This document shows, piece after piece, positions 7,032 through 7,042 of a stretch of DNA of 7,042 nt. Position 1 is the stretch's first letter, and the number at the start of each line of letters is the position of its first letter. Origin of the DNA: Bacteroidota bacterium. Lineage in GTDB: Bacteria > Bacteroidota > Rhodothermia > Rhodothermales > UBA10348. Below the pieces are notes generated by a model, which did no database searches, was not told the DNA's origin, and saw nothing but the letters and a program-made list of their open reading frames with translations. The stretch spans positions 1-7,042 of the forward strand of contig JAQCDI010000137.1 in assembly GCA_027620595.1 (NCBI GenBank), written 5' to 3'. The translations under genes and the position numbers were made by a program.

Positions 7032-7042
7032 CGGTTCCTTTT

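Noticed and set aside
1..7042. A hidden defence, mobile or otherwise novel system
   Set aside because: All coding space is taken by five metabolic genes of known families, the spacers are short, and I saw no integrase, transposase, inverted repeats or repeat array.

Overview
This high-GC bacterial window carries five protein-coding genes, one cut off at the left edge, and almost no non-coding DNA. I found no RNA gene, mobile element, CRISPR array or phage gene. The protein content and base composition, near-absence of Shine-Dalgarno sequences, and one exact TAnnTTTG promoter-like motif suggest a high-GC member of the Bacteroidota/Rhodothermota side of the tree. That placement is inference and was not tested against any database.

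Layout, left to right. Positions 1-555 (+) hold the C-terminal part of a Gfo/Idh/MocA-fold protein of the GH109 (alpha-N-acetylgalactosaminidase-like) type. Overlapping its end by 14 bases is a fused pabB-pabC gene (542-2374, +), which makes p-aminobenzoate for folate. Three bases after its stop, the convergent gene on the other strand ends (2378-3175, -); it encodes a short-chain dehydrogenase resembling the SDR16C group (retinol/steroid/lipid dehydrogenase-like). A 134-base divergent spacer separates it from acs, acetyl-CoA synthetase (3310-5250, +). After a 112-base spacer comes pckA, ATP-dependent phosphoenolpyruvate carboxykinase (5363-6952, +). The window ends with a strong hairpin and a run of eight G.

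How the genes could work together: acs activates acetate to acetyl-CoA, and pckA opens gluconeogenesis by making PEP from oxaloacetate. Side by side on one strand they fit growth on acetate or other non-sugar carbon. The glyoxylate-shunt genes that would link the two are not in the window. The GH109-type gene and pabBC overlap but have no obvious shared pathway. All catalytic motifs I checked in the four complete genes are intact. I see no undescribed system here; the items most worth a second look are the direct repeat around the pckA promoter motif, the hairpin after pckA, the pabBC start, and the unknown substrate of the SDR.
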